A stretch of DNA of 64,000 nucleotides from Fusobacterium massiliense (GTDB lineage Bacteria > Fusobacteriota > Fusobacteriia > Fusobacteriales > Fusobacteriaceae). The stretch is taken from the NCBI RefSeq assembly GCF_900095705.1, contig NZ_LT608326.1, positions 310,001 to 374,000 of the forward strand, read 5' to 3'. The position numbers and the translations under genes were made by a program. Shown here piece after piece: positions 63,974 through 64,000 of the stretch (position 1 is the stretch's first letter; each line of letters begins with the position of its first letter). The notes under the pieces were generated by a model, which was not told the DNA's origin, did no database searches, and saw only the letters and a list, made by a program, of their open reading frames with translations.

Positions 63974-64000
63974 ACCCCTGACATCAGTATCAGTAAAGAG
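63974..64000 (+). repeat. dispersed palindromic repeat, copy 19 (cut by window edge)
   Basis: CCCTGACATCAGTATCAG followed by TAAAGAG aligns with the left arm of the family (CTCTGACGTCCGTATTAG). The right arm lies outside the window, so this is a tentative call. Confidence 0.5.

Overview
The window is chromosomal DNA from a very AT-rich bacterium, most likely a Fusobacterium of the nucleatum/periodonticum group (inference). Three things point there: clostridia-like metabolic and ribosomal genes combined with outer-membrane features (a YadA-type trimeric autotransporter, an LPS-core gene cluster), short-chain fatty acid and CoA-transferase genes, and strong Shine-Dalgarno sites with frequent GTG/TTG starts. 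No rRNA, tRNA, CRISPR array, prophage or classical insertion sequence was recognised.

Layout. 0-10.6 kb: galT (cut by the left edge) and galK; a lipoprotein with YwqK-like repeats; a short-chain fatty acid transporter followed by both subunits of an acyl-CoA:acetate/acetoacetate CoA-transferase and a DNA glycosylase; a GlcNAc-type PTS permease; an AEC-family carrier. 10.8-14 kb: a small helix-turn-helix protein and a trimeric autotransporter adhesin whose upstream region carries a run of 12 G. 14.3-21.9 kb: ClC channel with RCK_C domain, KtrB/KtrA potassium uptake, mnmG, rsmG, a lipase-like hydrolase and a lipoprotein. 22.1-32.8 kb: the S10-spc ribosomal operon from rpsJ to secY, with an unusual structured spacer between rpsJ and rplC. 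33-37.4 kb: intracellular subtilase, EamA exporter, ABC-F ATPase. 37.5-40.8 kb: tripartite tricarboxylate transporter tctC-tctB-tctA. 40.9-52.8 kb (minus strand): a complete set of ilv/leu genes in the order ilvD-ilvA-ilvB-ilvN-leuA-leuC-leuD-leuB-(ABC ATPase)-ilvC, covering threonine to isoleucine and pyruvate to valine and leucine except the final transaminase. 53-55.3 kb: a 38-residue membrane peptide, a NUDIX fusion protein and a VirK-like protein. 55.5-64 kb: LPS core/O-chain assembly genes (GT-D, GT9, GT2, core kinase, two tandem acyltransferases, two GT4 enzymes, O-antigen ligase).

The most unusual thread is a family of about 19 dispersed, roughly 115-bp imperfect palindromes found in intergenic DNA throughout the window. 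Their arms show compensatory base changes between copies, so a paired structure appears to be conserved. One copy sits in the loop of another, one is an internally deleted miniature, and one is decaying almost only by G/C to A/T transitions. Other structural surprises are a different 150-bp palindrome inside the leu operon, a 100-nt hairpin between tctC and tctB, a hairpin between the ilvA ribosome-binding site and its start codon, and the rpsJ-rplC spacer RNA. The S10-spc operon is free of the dispersed repeats.
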